Below are positions 24,780 through 36,299 of a DNA stretch of 64,000 nucleotides, in pieces. Position 1 is the first letter of the stretch, and each line of letters starts with the position of its first letter. Position numbers and translations under genes: made by a program. This DNA comes from Limnoperna fortunei (Eukaryota; Mollusca; Bivalvia; Mytilida; Modiolidae), in assembly GCA_944474755.1 (NCBI GenBank), contig OX104124.1, positions 6,784,437-6,848,436 of the forward strand. Reading direction: 5' to 3'. The notes under the pieces were generated by a model. That model was not told the DNA's origin and made no database searches. It saw only the letters and a program-made list of their open reading frames with translations.

Positions 24780-26860
24780 ACAATTGAAAACAACACCTAA
24801 AGAGAATTGATGATACCCAAGAGAGTAATCAGGAAACGGGGCTCAGTCCAGCTGCTCGGAAGTGTTAAGCAACTACTGCTCCATACGTGTCCAGGTTGAA
24901 GCTTTTCGTGAATATGAGTTCATCTCTTCATGAAACTTGATACCCAATTACAAAATGATGAAATCTCTTCATTAGCAAAATTCAGTAGTTTCATGCTAGA
25001 GTGAACTCTGAAAAGGAGGTGGTTACGTATGTGCCAAGCACAACATAACACAGTAAACTATGTAAACATGTACACAAGAAATTTAGACATTTTTTTATTA
25101 TTTAGACAAAGAGACAGGATACATTTTATTCGCAGTTATAAGACCGATTAATTGAATGTTTGCATTACGTCCGCTGAGCAACATTTCAGCTAAGCGTTTA
25201 ATAGTGTAAGCAAGATGGGATTAATGAAATAATAATAATAATAATTAATAAAATAATGACGAATAATAATAAAGTTCTTTAAAAATTATTAAGCGGACAT
25301 GTATTATTCATGCCAATCTTCTATTATAATAGGTAATAAATATTTTAACTATTTTGCTAAGATTGATCAAACATGTGATCAGCTGAGTATGAATGACATA
25401 TTTTTATCCACGTTAAGCTTTGCAAATGATCTCATTAATTTTATCATTCTCATAAAGAGCTGGAAAATACTTTTAACTATTGTGATAACTAGCAACTACA
25501 TGTAACAGTTAATTCTAAAAAAGCAAAATAATGACATTTCAGAACAACCTTTTATTCACGTCTGCTTTCTTTTTTGACAACGAACAGCGTTTAGAAGTTT
25601 AAGAAATTAATCTTCTGCGAATTTTAATTTATTATAAAGGCAATTTAAAAACGGGTTAGCAAGAATTATTGAATAAGTTTTAAAGTAGTCCTTTTCTCCG
25701 AGAAAACATTTTTATTTTAGTTGTATTCCAGTAGAACTCTCAAGCAAATTAAATTATGTTATATATTGATCAGTCCAATACTCACATAAAATAGTGACAT
25801 TTGATATATGGATAAATATTTTTACCAATACAGAGCAAATAATAGAATTATATGTCTAATAATAGACCTTATGATTTTATTTCTATAAAAGAAAAAAGAC
25901 ATCTATTGAAAAAAATTCACACAGTCACTGAAAAGTAAATTAAGGACTTTAAAGGAATGCATGGAACGTCGCTGCAAGATCAGAATTGGGACGTCTCCTT
26001 GTCGGTATCTTATTAAAATTCAAGTTTTGTTATATTTTGCTAGGTTGCACACATTTAATCCAAACTCTTTACTAAAGGAAGCATAGTATGTTAATGAAAG
26101 TATTAATGATGATAGTATTTATTCAAGCTATACATTTGTAATATTTTTAATTATTAAATATTTTTACAGAACTCATCTGCAATTCTGATGATATCACTTT
26201 TATAAAATCTGAATTTCCATGAAATAAATCTCAAAATAAAAAAAGAATGTACAACTTGTACAAAATATGTATATTACGATTTCTCATGAAAAACTAAATA
26301 TCAATTTAACAAATAACTCTAAACTTCATATATTCAAATAAAGACCGAATTTTAAAATTGTTATAAAGAAGAGAACAAATTTATAAACAGGCAGCTAATA
26401 ACTCAATGTCAAACTAGTAATCAATGTCTGGTCATTGAAACTGGACGCAGAAAATACCACGACAACAAAGACTCTGTAAACTGGGCAACGTCTTACAAGA
26501 TGAATAACACTTTTCCGTAATTGTTGATGTAATCATAACTTAAGAATTATTCTTTTTGAAAAAATTAAACTAATCATAATAAACAAAGTAGTATCACTTG
26601 ACAAAATAAAGTATCTGCTTAACCCCCAAAATTAGTTTTTGACTGATTTATGTGACGTTACAATCATTAGAAAAGAACAGGTCCATGTCAGTTGATTAGA
26701 TCTATTACAATTCCTTTTAATATATGTAATTCTTATTAATATACAATGTTATGTTCATATTGCCTTGACCCTCATTACAATTGATGCATTAAATTTACAC
26801 TTTACATTAATTTATAAAGGGAAATTCGTGACAAATTGCAAGTAAACAAAATTTTAACCG
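24780..26860. other. Intergenic, no gene seen
   Basis: AT-rich sequence with an AAT-rich microsatellite-like patch at 25224-25275 (AATAATAATAATAATT). No supported gene. Confidence 0.45.
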
Positions 26861-26864
26861 CCGT

Positions 26865-26955
26865 TGGAAAAGTATATAGTATTAGATAGAGGCGGAAAAT
26901 TTAGCCTATACTCTTTCAAAATCTTTATCGTGCAAGGAGTGAGTCATTTTCTAAC
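26865..26955. repeat. Fragment of a dispersed repeat also at 56270-56600
   Basis: AAAGTATATAGTATTAGATA and GAGGCGGAA, followed by TTTATCGTGCAAGGAGT, correspond to AAAGTATTTAGTATGGGTAG, GGGCGGAA and TTTATTGTGCAAGGATC at 56340-56450. Only part of the repeat is recognisable here. Confidence 0.45.
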
Positions 26956-27042
26956 GCACTTCAAAATATTCTTAATTGTTTTTAATTAAGAATTTCTAAA
27001 GCTGCCCTTTGTCCCATGTAGAATTGTGGTCCATTTATTATA

Positions 27043-27275
27043 GGATTAAACACTGGGTTCTAGGAAATTATCAATGTGTAAACTCCGGCGACTCACTCAC
27101 AAACTAAATAAAGTCCGAAGGACTTTATGTCAAGTTTGTGAGGGAAATTATCAATGTGTAAACTCCGGCGACTCACTCACAAACTAAATAAAGTCCGAAG
27201 GACTTTATGTCAAGTTTGTTAGGGAGTCGCCGGAGTTTACACGTTGATAATTTCCTAAAACACAGTGTTTAATCC
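27043..27275. repeat. Foldback element with an internal tandem duplication
   Basis: Outer arms of about 52 bases: 27043-27094 (GGATTAAACACTGGGTTC, then CAATGTGTAAACTCCGGCGA) and their inverse at 27224-27275. Between them an 80-bp unit is repeated in tandem (27063-27142 and 27143-27222). Each unit contains its own hairpin, CTCACAAACT...ATAAAGTCC-GAA-GGACTTTAT...AGTTTGTGAG. The two units are virtually identical, so the duplication is recent compared with the arms. Confidence 0.88.
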
Positions 27276-27439
27276 TTATAAATCTTTGAAATAATCGTTG
27301 CGATTTTTAAAACAGCAAAATCATTTACAGAAACCCATCTAGACCACAAAACGTACTTAGGCCGGAAAGCGTAGGGATATGCAAAACATAGTTCATGGGA
27401 ATCGCCGTTCTGTAAAATATTGATTGGATAAAAACAAAA

Positions 27440-27705
27440 TGAAACACTAAATTGTATTTATATTATATTTTATTTGAAATCTCGATCGATTTAATTGGAA
27501 ATCATTGGGACAGAAAACACACTGTCCCCCTCTCCCTGGATACGCTAGGAGGACGCCATCTTGTTTACATTGGATACTGAAAATAGTCCGCTCAGAGGAA
27601 ATATCGATATATAAATTATCTGAGAAGACGCCATTTAAGTGTTTTTATCCAATCAAAGCACTTAATTTAAATAAATTACAGCATGAATAGAATTATTACA
27701 ATATG
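27440..27705. repeat. Dispersed repeat, copy 2 (pairs with 10850-11105)
   Basis: Collinear with 10850-11105: ATTTAATTGGAAATCATTG, CCCTCTCCCTGGATACG, ACATTGGATACTGAAAATAG, CCGCTCAGAGGAAATA, CATGAATAGAATTATTA. Frames here (27505-27888) show no domain. Confidence 0.6.
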
Positions 27706-27709
27706 ACCC

Positions 27710-28675
27710 TCAGTGTCATGAACTACAAGTATTTGTTAAATAGTGTGAAATGTTTTTGCATGCATGGGCGCTACTTAATGAATTCAGATCATAACAAGCA
27801 AAAAGTACCACAAGTAATACTGTTTTGGTCATATGGAGATCGGAGCCAAGGTGGTGGCCACCTTAAAGGTGTAAATATATTCAAGTGAATTATCTTAGAG
27901 GTGTAAAAACTGGCTATTTAAAGTGATGTATTATAAAATGGCACGTAAAGGATATTAAAAGGAAATTCGAATGAAGTATTTTAATAAAAGCATATTTTTA
28001 TAATTTTTTAATTATTAACAAGTTTAATAGTTATGTTGTCGAGCAACTAAACTTGAAAAAAAATTGGTCTCTTTAATCAGTGCGTGCTAGTTGTAAGAAT
28101 AACAAATGTTATTAAAAAACAAAATATTGATTACTTAATAAAATCAGGAAGACATGCGTTTAACTGATAAGCGTATTACATTCGATTCGTTGTTTAATTT
28201 AAAGGGTTTTTTTCAGTTATTCTTTAATCTGCCTGTATCCGATACTGTTTGGGTGTATGTAAGTAATGTATTTTTCTATTTGTTTGTTTGAATGAGGTTT
28301 TACGCCAATTTTATCTGTATTATGGATTGCGTTCATTTTTTACTTCAGTTACTGGCAACTTGTGTAAATACCCAGTGTCGTCAATAGGCAAGCCGTTGTC
28401 AATTAAGTTTGGGTCGAGCTAAAATAGAGCTACAAGTCGGAATCAGCCACACTTACCGCATTATCAACATGCCGGCGATCAGTTAAGCATATCTTCTCAG
28501 CCAACCTGGATATTATTATGATTTTAATTGCTTACAATTATGCTACAAGGGGACCCACATGACCGTAAAATTATGTACACAATCTCAAACAGACATTAAG
28601 AAATCGAAGGAAAATACGATTAACTTCTCTGAACTACTAACATGTAGTTGCTGATCTGTTTTAAATGCCCACGAA
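27710..28675. other. Intergenic, no gene seen
   Basis: AT-rich, with a fragment of SINE tail on the minus strand at about 28283-28310 (TTGTTTGAATGAGGTTTTACG). CAATAGGCAAGCCGTTG near 28383 may be a remnant of the repeat family at 7250 and 12010. Confidence 0.4.
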
Positions 28676-28680
28676 TTAGA

Positions 28681-29018
28681 GCTGGATTGGTCTTTGTCGT
28701 ATGGGGTACTACAACAATGTACCTCGCCGTTTGATTTGGCGAGAAATTGTACCCTGTTTAAATTTAAGGTATTATAGACCGAAATCTTGTTGGCAGTGAA
28801 CGTGTTTTTAACGAGACGATCGCGACGTAACAGATTCATGAAATAGTTCTAAATGGATATCACTTACGCTGAATTGGTCTTATTCTTACAATTCCGCGCA
28901 AAAACAAACGGCGAGGTACATTTTTGTATACAAGTATGTACCGAGGTACATTTTTGTATACAACTATGTACCCGAGGTACATTTTTGTAGTACCACATAC
29001 GACAAAGACCAATTCAGC
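28681..29018. repeat. Inverted-terminus element with 31-bp tandem repeats inside
   Basis: The left end (GCTGGATTGGTCTTTGTCGT, then ACAATGTACCTCG, to 28726) is inverted at 28973-29018 (GAGGTACATTTTTGTAGTAC, then GACAAAGACCAATTCAGC). Just inside the right end, GAGGTACATTTTTGTATACA plus a TATGTAC segment occurs about three times at 30-31 bp spacing (about 28911-29000). A second copy of the terminal string (GCTGAATTGGTCTTATTC) lies at 28869. No coding content. Confidence 0.78.
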
Positions 29019-29019
29019 C

Positions 29020-29670
29020 GGATTAGAGGTTGCATATGGACAAAGACTGGCGAATTTTAATGTTTTTAATCGTAAAATGAAAAGGTTATATTTCTATAAT
29101 CGGAAGCTCCAAAGAACCTATATCGCCAACTTGGTTAACTGGTTAACAGACGAGCACAGAAACAAATAATAAGATAGAGCCTTTATGTCACCTTGGACTG
29201 TTCAATGAAATTGTAGACTTCCTGCAAAATTATATCGATTATATTTAATGGAAATAATAAATGATTTTGATGTAACACACATCAAGACATATGCAAAACA
29301 TATAAAGTTTAGAGCACCGCATACAGTGAACTTTTCATACATAAGGCAGTCATGGCTTTCTATATTCACTCGACCAATCACAACGGGAGTTTGGCTGGTC
29401 GTCGAACGCTTCTGAGAGTATTTATCTAAAATTATTCAGTTGAAATTAGTTAATGTGGTTATGCGGTGTATGATGCCCAACTCCTTTACGAAGAAATCGA
29501 GTAAGTCGGCGGTGCCCATATAAATTACGTTGCGGAACGTTAATTGAAGCTCTTTATTGCTTGCCTCCTACCAAGTTACACTTTATGTGCCCTATCTATA
29601 TCGTATGATAATACTTGAAATTTGTTACAAAAGTATGCAGATATACAAATTTCTTATCTTAATTTGTTTT
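29020..29670. other. Upstream flank of the EGF/vWA gene
   Basis: No supported gene. The probable promoter and a 5'UTR exon of the next gene should lie here, but no reliable TATA or initiator could be picked by eye. TTTTCCAG at 29667-29674 looks like the acceptor of the exon that carries the start codon. Confidence 0.35.
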
Positions 29671-29701
29671 CCAGGAGCATGTTAAAGTTAAACTAAACAT
29701 A

Positions 29702-29744
29702 ATGAAAACAATATGTTTTATACATCTATTCACTTTTACTGTTG
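29702..29744 (+). CDS. Exon 1: start codon and signal peptide
   Basis: ATG followed by [14 protein letters not shown], a short basic start and hydrophobic core typical of a secretion signal. It ends in phase 1 at G|GTAAGT (29745), a strong donor. The start is chosen because it is the only ATG giving a signal peptide in phase with exon 2. Confidence 0.8.
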
Positions 29745-32700
29745 GTAAGTACCAAGTGTGTTATAATGCAGTGAACGTTAGAGAAATCGTTCTTATAAAA
29801 TAAAAAAAAAATACACATAAAACAGCTCGCCCTAGAAAAACCATAGGCACAACCCCGGTCAAACATAGTTATTCCTCGTAAAACAATCCATTTAGTGTAG
29901 ATATAAACTGCTTTATACGTATCTGCAAATTACAGGCCATCAAAGAGAGAAGAAGTAAACGAATAAAACCAAAGGTCACCTCCGTTAATGTATTTAGATG
30001 ATATGTAAATTATTCGGCTCCAATCGCGAGTTTGATAGTCGCAGATTGAGCTTACTGCCAATACGTACGCAGGATTAAGACTGCATTGAAATTTACATTC
30101 CGGAACATATACAGTGAGATCTTCAAGGCACTTACGTTTAACGAATGAATGAGACGCCAAGTGTATTAATTGTACTCTCCTTTTTTATTATTTCGCATCT
30201 TCTTTATCAGTATTCACGAAATATGGAGACCAAACAGAAACAGCATTACCATGGACGATTCCTACAGAGGTTGCTCATTCTTTCCTCAAAAGCCGATACA
30301 AACGAAGTGATCCTAGGTGTGACAATGATGAATATTTCTGTGAAACTAATAAAATGACGTGTATGGTAAGAACCTTTATAACGTCTAACCTTATCAGTTA
30401 ATTTATTTAATTAGTTTATCAATTAATATATCAATAATATTCATTCGTTATTTTTATTGGGAAAACAAATATTATAACAATCAATAAAATTACTGGTAAT
30501 TTTAATTACTTTCCAAAAAGGGTACTTTAATAAGCTTCGGAACAGTGGCATACCTAAAGCCACGTTCCTACTGTAAATTATTTAAACATGATAATAAACA
30601 AAATAATTACGCTGGAAGCGTCATCAGAACACATTTATGCTAATAGCAGTTTTGTTTGATGTCTTTTACGCGTATTTCTAATCAAATACAATGTATGTAT
30701 CTATCTAGATCATAAAATAGCATGTTTTGTCTAATAATATTACAGAATTTGTGTTTGAACATTTCAATTTCAGCAACATAATGAAAATTCAAGAGAGCTT
30801 CGATGTAGCCCAAATTCCTGTTCAGCAACCCAAACCTGCTTTCTAGCCGTTCCATGTCCTGCACATTATCAAACGGGTTGTACAGGTACATTTTGTTTAA
30901 GGTGGATAGCATACCTTTTTATTTTTATTTTTTAGCATTGTAATCAGTGTTATGTTAGTTTACAACGTTATAAAATATAAAAATAACAATAAAAGTATAC
31001 ACCTGGACAAAACATAAAACTACCATCAACTTAGCTTTATGTTCAAAATACAGAATACTGTTAAGTAGTATATTAATGCAAACGACTAAGAACAGTTAAA
31101 ACATTAAGATGTTGATTTGTTTTCAGATGATCAATGTAGTTCTTTCCCTTGTCATAATGGAGCTACATGTCACGATCTAGTCGGAAACTATAAATGTCAG
31201 TGCGTCCCAGGGTATGATGAAAATATGGATTGTAAAACAGGTATTGATGAGGTATAGTGCGTGAAAGCTATGCGATTGGTTGTATTATGTAAGCAAAACA
31301 ATAAAAAAACATTTCTGCCTTACTGCTGGTCCTATACTCTATATTTTTTAGTTGCTGCAGATGGGAAGAAAAACAACTTACATGTACGATGCAGGAAGGT
31401 CTAGATAACGTTGATTGTAAAAAACTTAAAATTATTTATTATTTAAAAGGTTAAAATCCTGAAAAAACAAACTGCAGTTGCTTCAAAACTGTTTTGTAGA
31501 CACTAAATAGAATTTGGTGCCGCGCTCGATGCTAGAAGATAGACAATTAGGATTGGAATCAGGAAGTAGAGTTAGACTGGTGGGATCAGAATCAGTTAAA
31601 TTTGTCCCAGTGGAATCACCTGTCTGACTGAAGACATTCGTTAATTAAATTGCTATAATGTTATTTTAGTTAAAAATCAGACAAATGAACTACGCATGAT
31701 TTCTTCTCTCGGTATGATAAGAAAATGCTCACATTGAATCTGTTTACACACTTTATTGAGTTCTGTCAAGATTTTCGCGGCTAACGCAAGAAATTGTGAA
31801 AACGACTTGTGGTTTTTAAAGACAGTTTTGCCTCATTTTGCTGTTAAATAGTGACTATTTATTAATGCCACTTATACCTTTTACCAGGGATGTCATAGGG
31901 ATAGGGATCGCAATGATGACTTCCGGCCTCATATTTAGTTTTTATATATTTTATAAACACAAACATCAACTTTCAATTCATCACTAAATATACAAATCTG
32001 AAAGAACAACGAAATATTAACAACACAAAGGATAAATACGAGCGCAGAAACTACTGTCTGAGAAAATTAAGATACATGTAAGAAACAGTTATCAGAATTC
32101 CAATCCTCATCTTTTTTAAAGGATGATCCCAACAACAAGAATCACGCAGAAACGCATAATTCGTTACGACCTATCAACAATAGTCTCATTGATGTCATGT
32201 CAAATTGTTGTTTCCATTACAGATCTACACATAAATACTGAGTACCTTAATTATATTGTAAGGTATAAATCTCATTATGAATCTCTTGCACATTCATCGC
32301 GTGTATATTTTCGCATTACCACTTGTACTCGTTCTTGTACTTGCAGAGAAAAATGAATGTCAATCTGTACCATGTCAAAACGGCGGATCGTGTTCTGATT
32401 TGTTTAATGATTTCTCGTGTAATTGTAAACAGAGGTACAATGGTACAACGTGTGAAAAGGGTAATTATAGAACAATATACCTGTATGTTAATTTGTCGTT
32501 TATTTGTTTTTCGTTTTTTTCCGTACATGTCATACATCTCGGTCCACAAAACATAGTCAACAACACTGCAGATTTCAATAAATATGTCTTCAATCTTATA
32601 TTTCTTATAGAATACAAATGCTTGAAGATAATAACTAAATACATAACCAAGGAAACTGTAAAAATTAGACAATCCACAAATCGTATCAAAGAAACCAACA

Positions 32701-35700
32701 AACTTGAAAACCAAAAACTAAAAATATTCCAATTGAAATTAACATTGTAGTCTAATTGTTTCCATCACCAAAGAAAATGAGACTGACCGCGCATTATATA
32801 CATGATATTGTTTGGTTGCTGAACGTCCAGCAAGAAGGATTTGAACTATATCCAGGGATTGCACAGAGACGAAATGCGGTCAGGCTTAACCTGAGACCCC
32901 GACTTCCAGCGAGAGGACCTTCTGTACAAGCCACGTGTGGAGGTGCTGAGCAGATCTGTGGGTCTAGCCATAACCATAATTAAAAGGTCCACGTCTGAGA
33001 AAAACTATATTGTAGATATAACACTACGGATTGTTGTGTCATTTTATAATTTCTGTTTACAGATTGCAGACCAGGACGTGCAGATATTATATTTGTTGCG
33101 GATACATCCATGAGCCTTCAAAACGACACGAATAGAACGATTGACGTTATAACTCAGCTTATTAATAGACTACCGTTTGGCGGAGATGATTTTTTATTTG
33201 CTCTGATCACGTTCGATTTTGAACCGAAAGTTGTGTTTGATTTTAATGACTACTCGACAAAACTTGACATACTGTCTGCCGTTCAAACTATTCAGGGAAA
33301 GGAAGCAGTAACTTATACAAAACCTGCCTTAGAAAAGGCTGTAGAGGTAACCATGGTAGCGAGCATGAAAGAGCATAACACTTGATTTAATACAAGAATG
33401 ACGCAAATGAACTGCTCCCTTCAAATCTTGACCAGCTTTTAACGTGTTTATAGGGTGCAAAAAAGTAGAGGTGCACTGTAATGACTACAGAAAACCCACA
33501 CTGCTGAACTCCATTCCAGTTTTGCACAATAGATTATAACACAAACACAATAGTTTGCAAACTTATTCTGGTTCCGAATATAATTGCTAACAGTTCGCTT
33601 CACGTTACGCAACCAAACAACAAAACAATCAATCAATCGAAATTTTAAAATGGTTATATGCTGATTCTGCTTTTGTACATTATTGAAAAACTAATAAAGA
33701 GAAAGTAATAGTCACTTAATAAAAGTCATGATCTAAATACAGTATGAGATATTATACTACGACCACTGATCTAGCATTCTTTATATTAATCCATTAGTGT
33801 TGGTCTTGTACAAAGCATAAACGATAATTGGCCATGAAACACATGTCTTATTGGCGCCATTTCTCACATAGCATTAAATGCCAATAACTAGTGTACTTGT
33901 TCATTATAGTTGGCCAGAAATCCTTCTAGTGGATCTCGTCAGCAGAAAGCCCATAAGTACATCATTTTGTTATATGATGGATTATCAACTGATCGCCACG
34001 ACGCCGAAGGTTACGCAATCGCTATCAACCAGCAACCATGGCAGAACCGACCAATCCAATCTGTGTTTACTGTGGGAATAGGAGAGTCAATAGATCATAC
34101 AGAAATGATCATGATATCGGACAAGTCAGAAAATACATTCAGCCCTTTACATTTAGACGATTTGTACAGCAGAATTTTGAAGGAAACTTCACATAGGGAC
34201 TGTACAGGTACCCTTATAAAGCAGTAATATTTCGTATAACAGCAATATAAGTAACCGGAAATGCTGCAACATTTACTAAAACTGATTAAACAAGACCAAC
34301 AAAAAGCATTTTAAATCATTATATAATTTTCATTTTAAAAAAACACAACTAAACAATGTGTCCCAAAGTATCTGAAACTATGGATATATGCATCCGGGGC
34401 ATTGGTTGTACAGCTGTCTTGTTGGTTAATTCAGATACCCTTATTTGTTACTTGCAGCTACATCGTTAAACCAGACCGAACTCAGCACAATAACTAATCT
34501 GCCTAGAGTCTTGCAGAATAAAATGCGATTAATTTTTTTTTCAATCCAATGTGAAAATTTGGAAAAAAAACTATTGGCACAAATAAAATTTAACTCGAGA
34601 ATTAAACAAGGGAGACAAACATAAATAAATCAAACGGGTGAAACCAGCAAGCGTTCAAATAATATCTCCTGAAGGGATTTTAACGTGAAATATGCAAGAA
34701 ATTACGCACTTTACAACAAAGTTAAAAGAATAGTCACAGTAGCAAAATAGCAAATAGTTTACTAATTAAGCAAAACTAATTGTTGTTAACTTATTATTTA
34801 TTTTTGTTATAGAATTCTACACACTTTTAGCAATTTTTAAGTTTCTAGTTTTTTTAGCGGGGAGGTATGTACGCAGTAAAACTGTCAATCCTGGTCAACG
34901 TAAATAGGAGTAGAAGCCACCTTGCCCGAAGTCTGCCTTGAACTGACGAGCCCAGTTTTGACACGCCGCTGATCATTTATATATGGCTAAGAACTTGTAA
35001 CCCTCGATCACACAAAGCCCTGCGTTGTTGAAAATATTGTGTTATACATGTTTATTTATTTATTCAATTTTTAGCTTTTTTATTTTTTTTTTTATTTTAA
35101 GACTGCACTTTACGCACAGAAACAGATATGATAATTTTACTAGACACAAATTACAACCAAACATTTAATGTTTACCATGATCGTCAAGAGGCAACAAAGC
35201 GTGTAATTGAAAAAGTTCGCCGTTTTAATAATAACGTTCAAATTGGAATGTATTCATACGCAGATCGAATTAAACTGGAGTTTGGTTTGTCCTGGTCAAA
35301 TAATACAGACAAATTGTTGGCAGCAGCTTTACAAGTAGACAGACAAATAGGAAGTATGTCTTCTAATACAAGTCTTGCTTTAGATTACGTAAATCGGTAT
35401 GGCTTCTCTATTTCAAACGGAGGAAGGACGACGAGTAGGAAAATTGTTGTCGTTGTCTCGGATGGTGATTGGACAGATGCAAATGAAATAAAGCTTCAGA
35501 TAAAGTTATCCAAACAGGCAAATATTGAAGTGTTAGCCGTAATAGCTGGAGACGACAGCTTGGTGGAGAATTATGATGAAGTGTTTCTTGATCCTAGCCA
35601 GACGTATTACGTGGTAGACAAAGACTACACATCACTAGAGTCAATGGCGCGGATTACGTCATACTATGTTTGTGATCCTGATATATTTACCAAAAGGCAA

Positions 35701-35703
35701 TAA
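29702..35703 (+). CDS. Secreted EGF-like / von Willebrand factor A domain protein, complete (8 coding exons)
   Basis: Coding exons by splice sites and phase: 29702-29744, 30211-30365, 30774-30885, 31127-31240, 32347-32460, 33063-33346, 33910-34207, 35102-35703. Joined they give 1722 bases, 573 residues plus stop, and every junction keeps phase. Domain order: signal peptide (about 1-16), a Cys-containing segment (about 17-103), two EGF-like domains (about 104-180), vWA1 (about 181-373), vWA2 (about 374-568). vWA1 has the metal-site triad start DTSMS and a later Thr and Asp (YDGLSTD). vWA2 has DTNYN instead, so its metal site is probably impaired. The protein is expected to be extracellular and to bind matrix or other proteins. 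The arrangement recalls matrilin-like and bivalve shell or byssal matrix proteins, but no specific ortholog can be claimed. AATAAA occurs at 35779 and 35796. Confidence 0.85.
30211..30365 (+). CDS. Exon 2: mature N-terminus
   Basis: Acceptor CTTTATCAG ends at 30210, donor ATG|GTAAGA at 30366. It encodes 51 codons after completing the split codon, ending [19 protein letters not shown]. The [11 protein letters not shown] segment contains dibasic sites that could be processed. Enters in phase 1, leaves in phase 0. Confidence 0.75.
30774..30885 (+). CDS. Exon 3: cysteine-rich linker
   Basis: Acceptor TTTCAATTTCAG ends at 30773; donor ACAG|GTACAT at 30886. Encodes [20 protein letters not shown] and a final Cys-Thr. 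With the end of exon 2 this makes a Cys-rich segment of no named family. Phase 0 to phase 1. Confidence 0.75.
31127..31240 (+). CDS. Exon 4: first EGF-like domain
   Basis: Exactly 114 bases, phase 1 at both ends, acceptor TTGTTTTCAG, donor ACAG|GTATTG. Encodes a six-Cys EGF module ([15 protein letters not shown], then [15 protein letters not shown]). The leading Asp-Asp-Gln resembles the calcium-binding subtype. Phase 1-1 modules are those typically shuffled between extracellular proteins. Confidence 0.88.
32347..32460 (+). CDS. Exon 5: second EGF-like domain
   Basis: Also exactly 114 bases and phase 1-1, acceptor GTACTTGCAG, donor AAGG|GTAATT. Encodes [14 protein letters not shown], then [14 protein letters not shown], with six Cys in EGF spacing. 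The equal exon length suggests that exons 4 and 5 arose by exon duplication. Longer open frames across this exon run into the intron and are not real. Confidence 0.88.
32865..32985. repeat. Intronic fragment of the repeat also at 56270-56600
   Basis: CCACGTGTGGAGGTGCTGAG plus CAGATCTGTGGGTCTAGCC resembles CCACCTGTGGACATGCTGGG plus CAGCTCTGTGGCTCCAGC at about 56541-56580. It lies in intron 5 of the EGF/vWA gene. The resemblance is by eye and moderate. Confidence 0.4.
33063..33346 (+). CDS. Exon 6: first half of vWA domain 1
   Basis: Acceptor CTGTTTACAG ends at 33062; donor GAG|GTAACC at 33347. Encodes [20 protein letters not shown] and the following helices, with [12 protein letters not shown] at the end. 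DTSMS is the DxSxS metal-binding start and the Thr in TYT fits the third loop. Phase 1 to phase 0. Confidence 0.88.
33910..34207 (+). CDS. Exon 7: second half of vWA domain 1
   Basis: Acceptor TTCATTATAG ends at 33909; donor ACAG|GTACCC at 34208. Encodes [20 protein letters not shown] (the Asp strand of the fold), then [20 protein letters not shown], and ends HRDCTG, which leads to the next domain. Phase 0 to phase 1. Confidence 0.87.
35102..35703 (+). CDS. Exon 8: vWA domain 2 and stop
   Basis: The acceptor is a long T tract ending TTTTAAG at 35101. One exon encodes a whole vWA domain: [59 protein letters not shown]. The metal-site serines are replaced (DTNYN), while the later Asp (SDGDWTD) remains. 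It ends TKRQ then TAA. The exon-intron structure differs from vWA1, which is split, so the two domains did not arise by simple recent duplication. Confidence 0.88.
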
Positions 35704-36299
35704 GGATATAAAAACTGTAATATTATAGTGAATACACTAAATCACAACTAGAAAATAATGGTTAAAAGTGAAAATTTTAATAAATCTGAACATTTAATAA
35801 ATTATTTGGTTGAGTTTGTTGGAGTTGTGTAATTGTTCGTCAGGTACTAAAATAATATACCTAAAGACTATATAGTCCAACCTGCTCTAAAGACCACCTG
35901 TATAAGATCTTAACTTCTGACAATCAAAACTTTCAATTTCCTCTGTTGTCATGATAATTAAGAAAATTCGAATGCTGAGCAAACTTTTTCTATAACAAAG
36001 GTTTTATGGTGCCGAATCCATTTGTATTAATAGACTGCTTTATTGATGTATCTTGAATGGTCGCTCAAGACAGATAAATAATGTGCCACGTATATACAGC
36101 AAAAACGTCACTTCCTGTACAAAATTCCTCGTTTGGTTCTCTATTAATATACACCTGCATGGTATACACGTGGAGAAAGCTTACAAGAACATCAAGCAAA
36201 CAATTTTGTTTAAATACAAAGAGTCGCATATTGGGCATACATGGAAAAAATTATGCTAAGATAAAAACTTTAAAACAAAAAGCAATTCTGGAATAACAT

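Noticed and set aside
28924..29169. 81-codon frame with Arg/Tyr-rich text
   Set aside because: It begins inside the tandem repeat of the inverted-terminus element and shows no domain or splice support.
30145..30357. 70-codon frame starting in the intron before exon 2
   Set aside because: Overlaps the real exon 2 in another frame; the exon frame is fixed by phase with exons 1 and 3.
32277..32750. 157-codon frame containing an EGF domain
   Set aside because: Only 32347-32460 is exon. The rest reads through flanking intron sequence beyond good splice sites.
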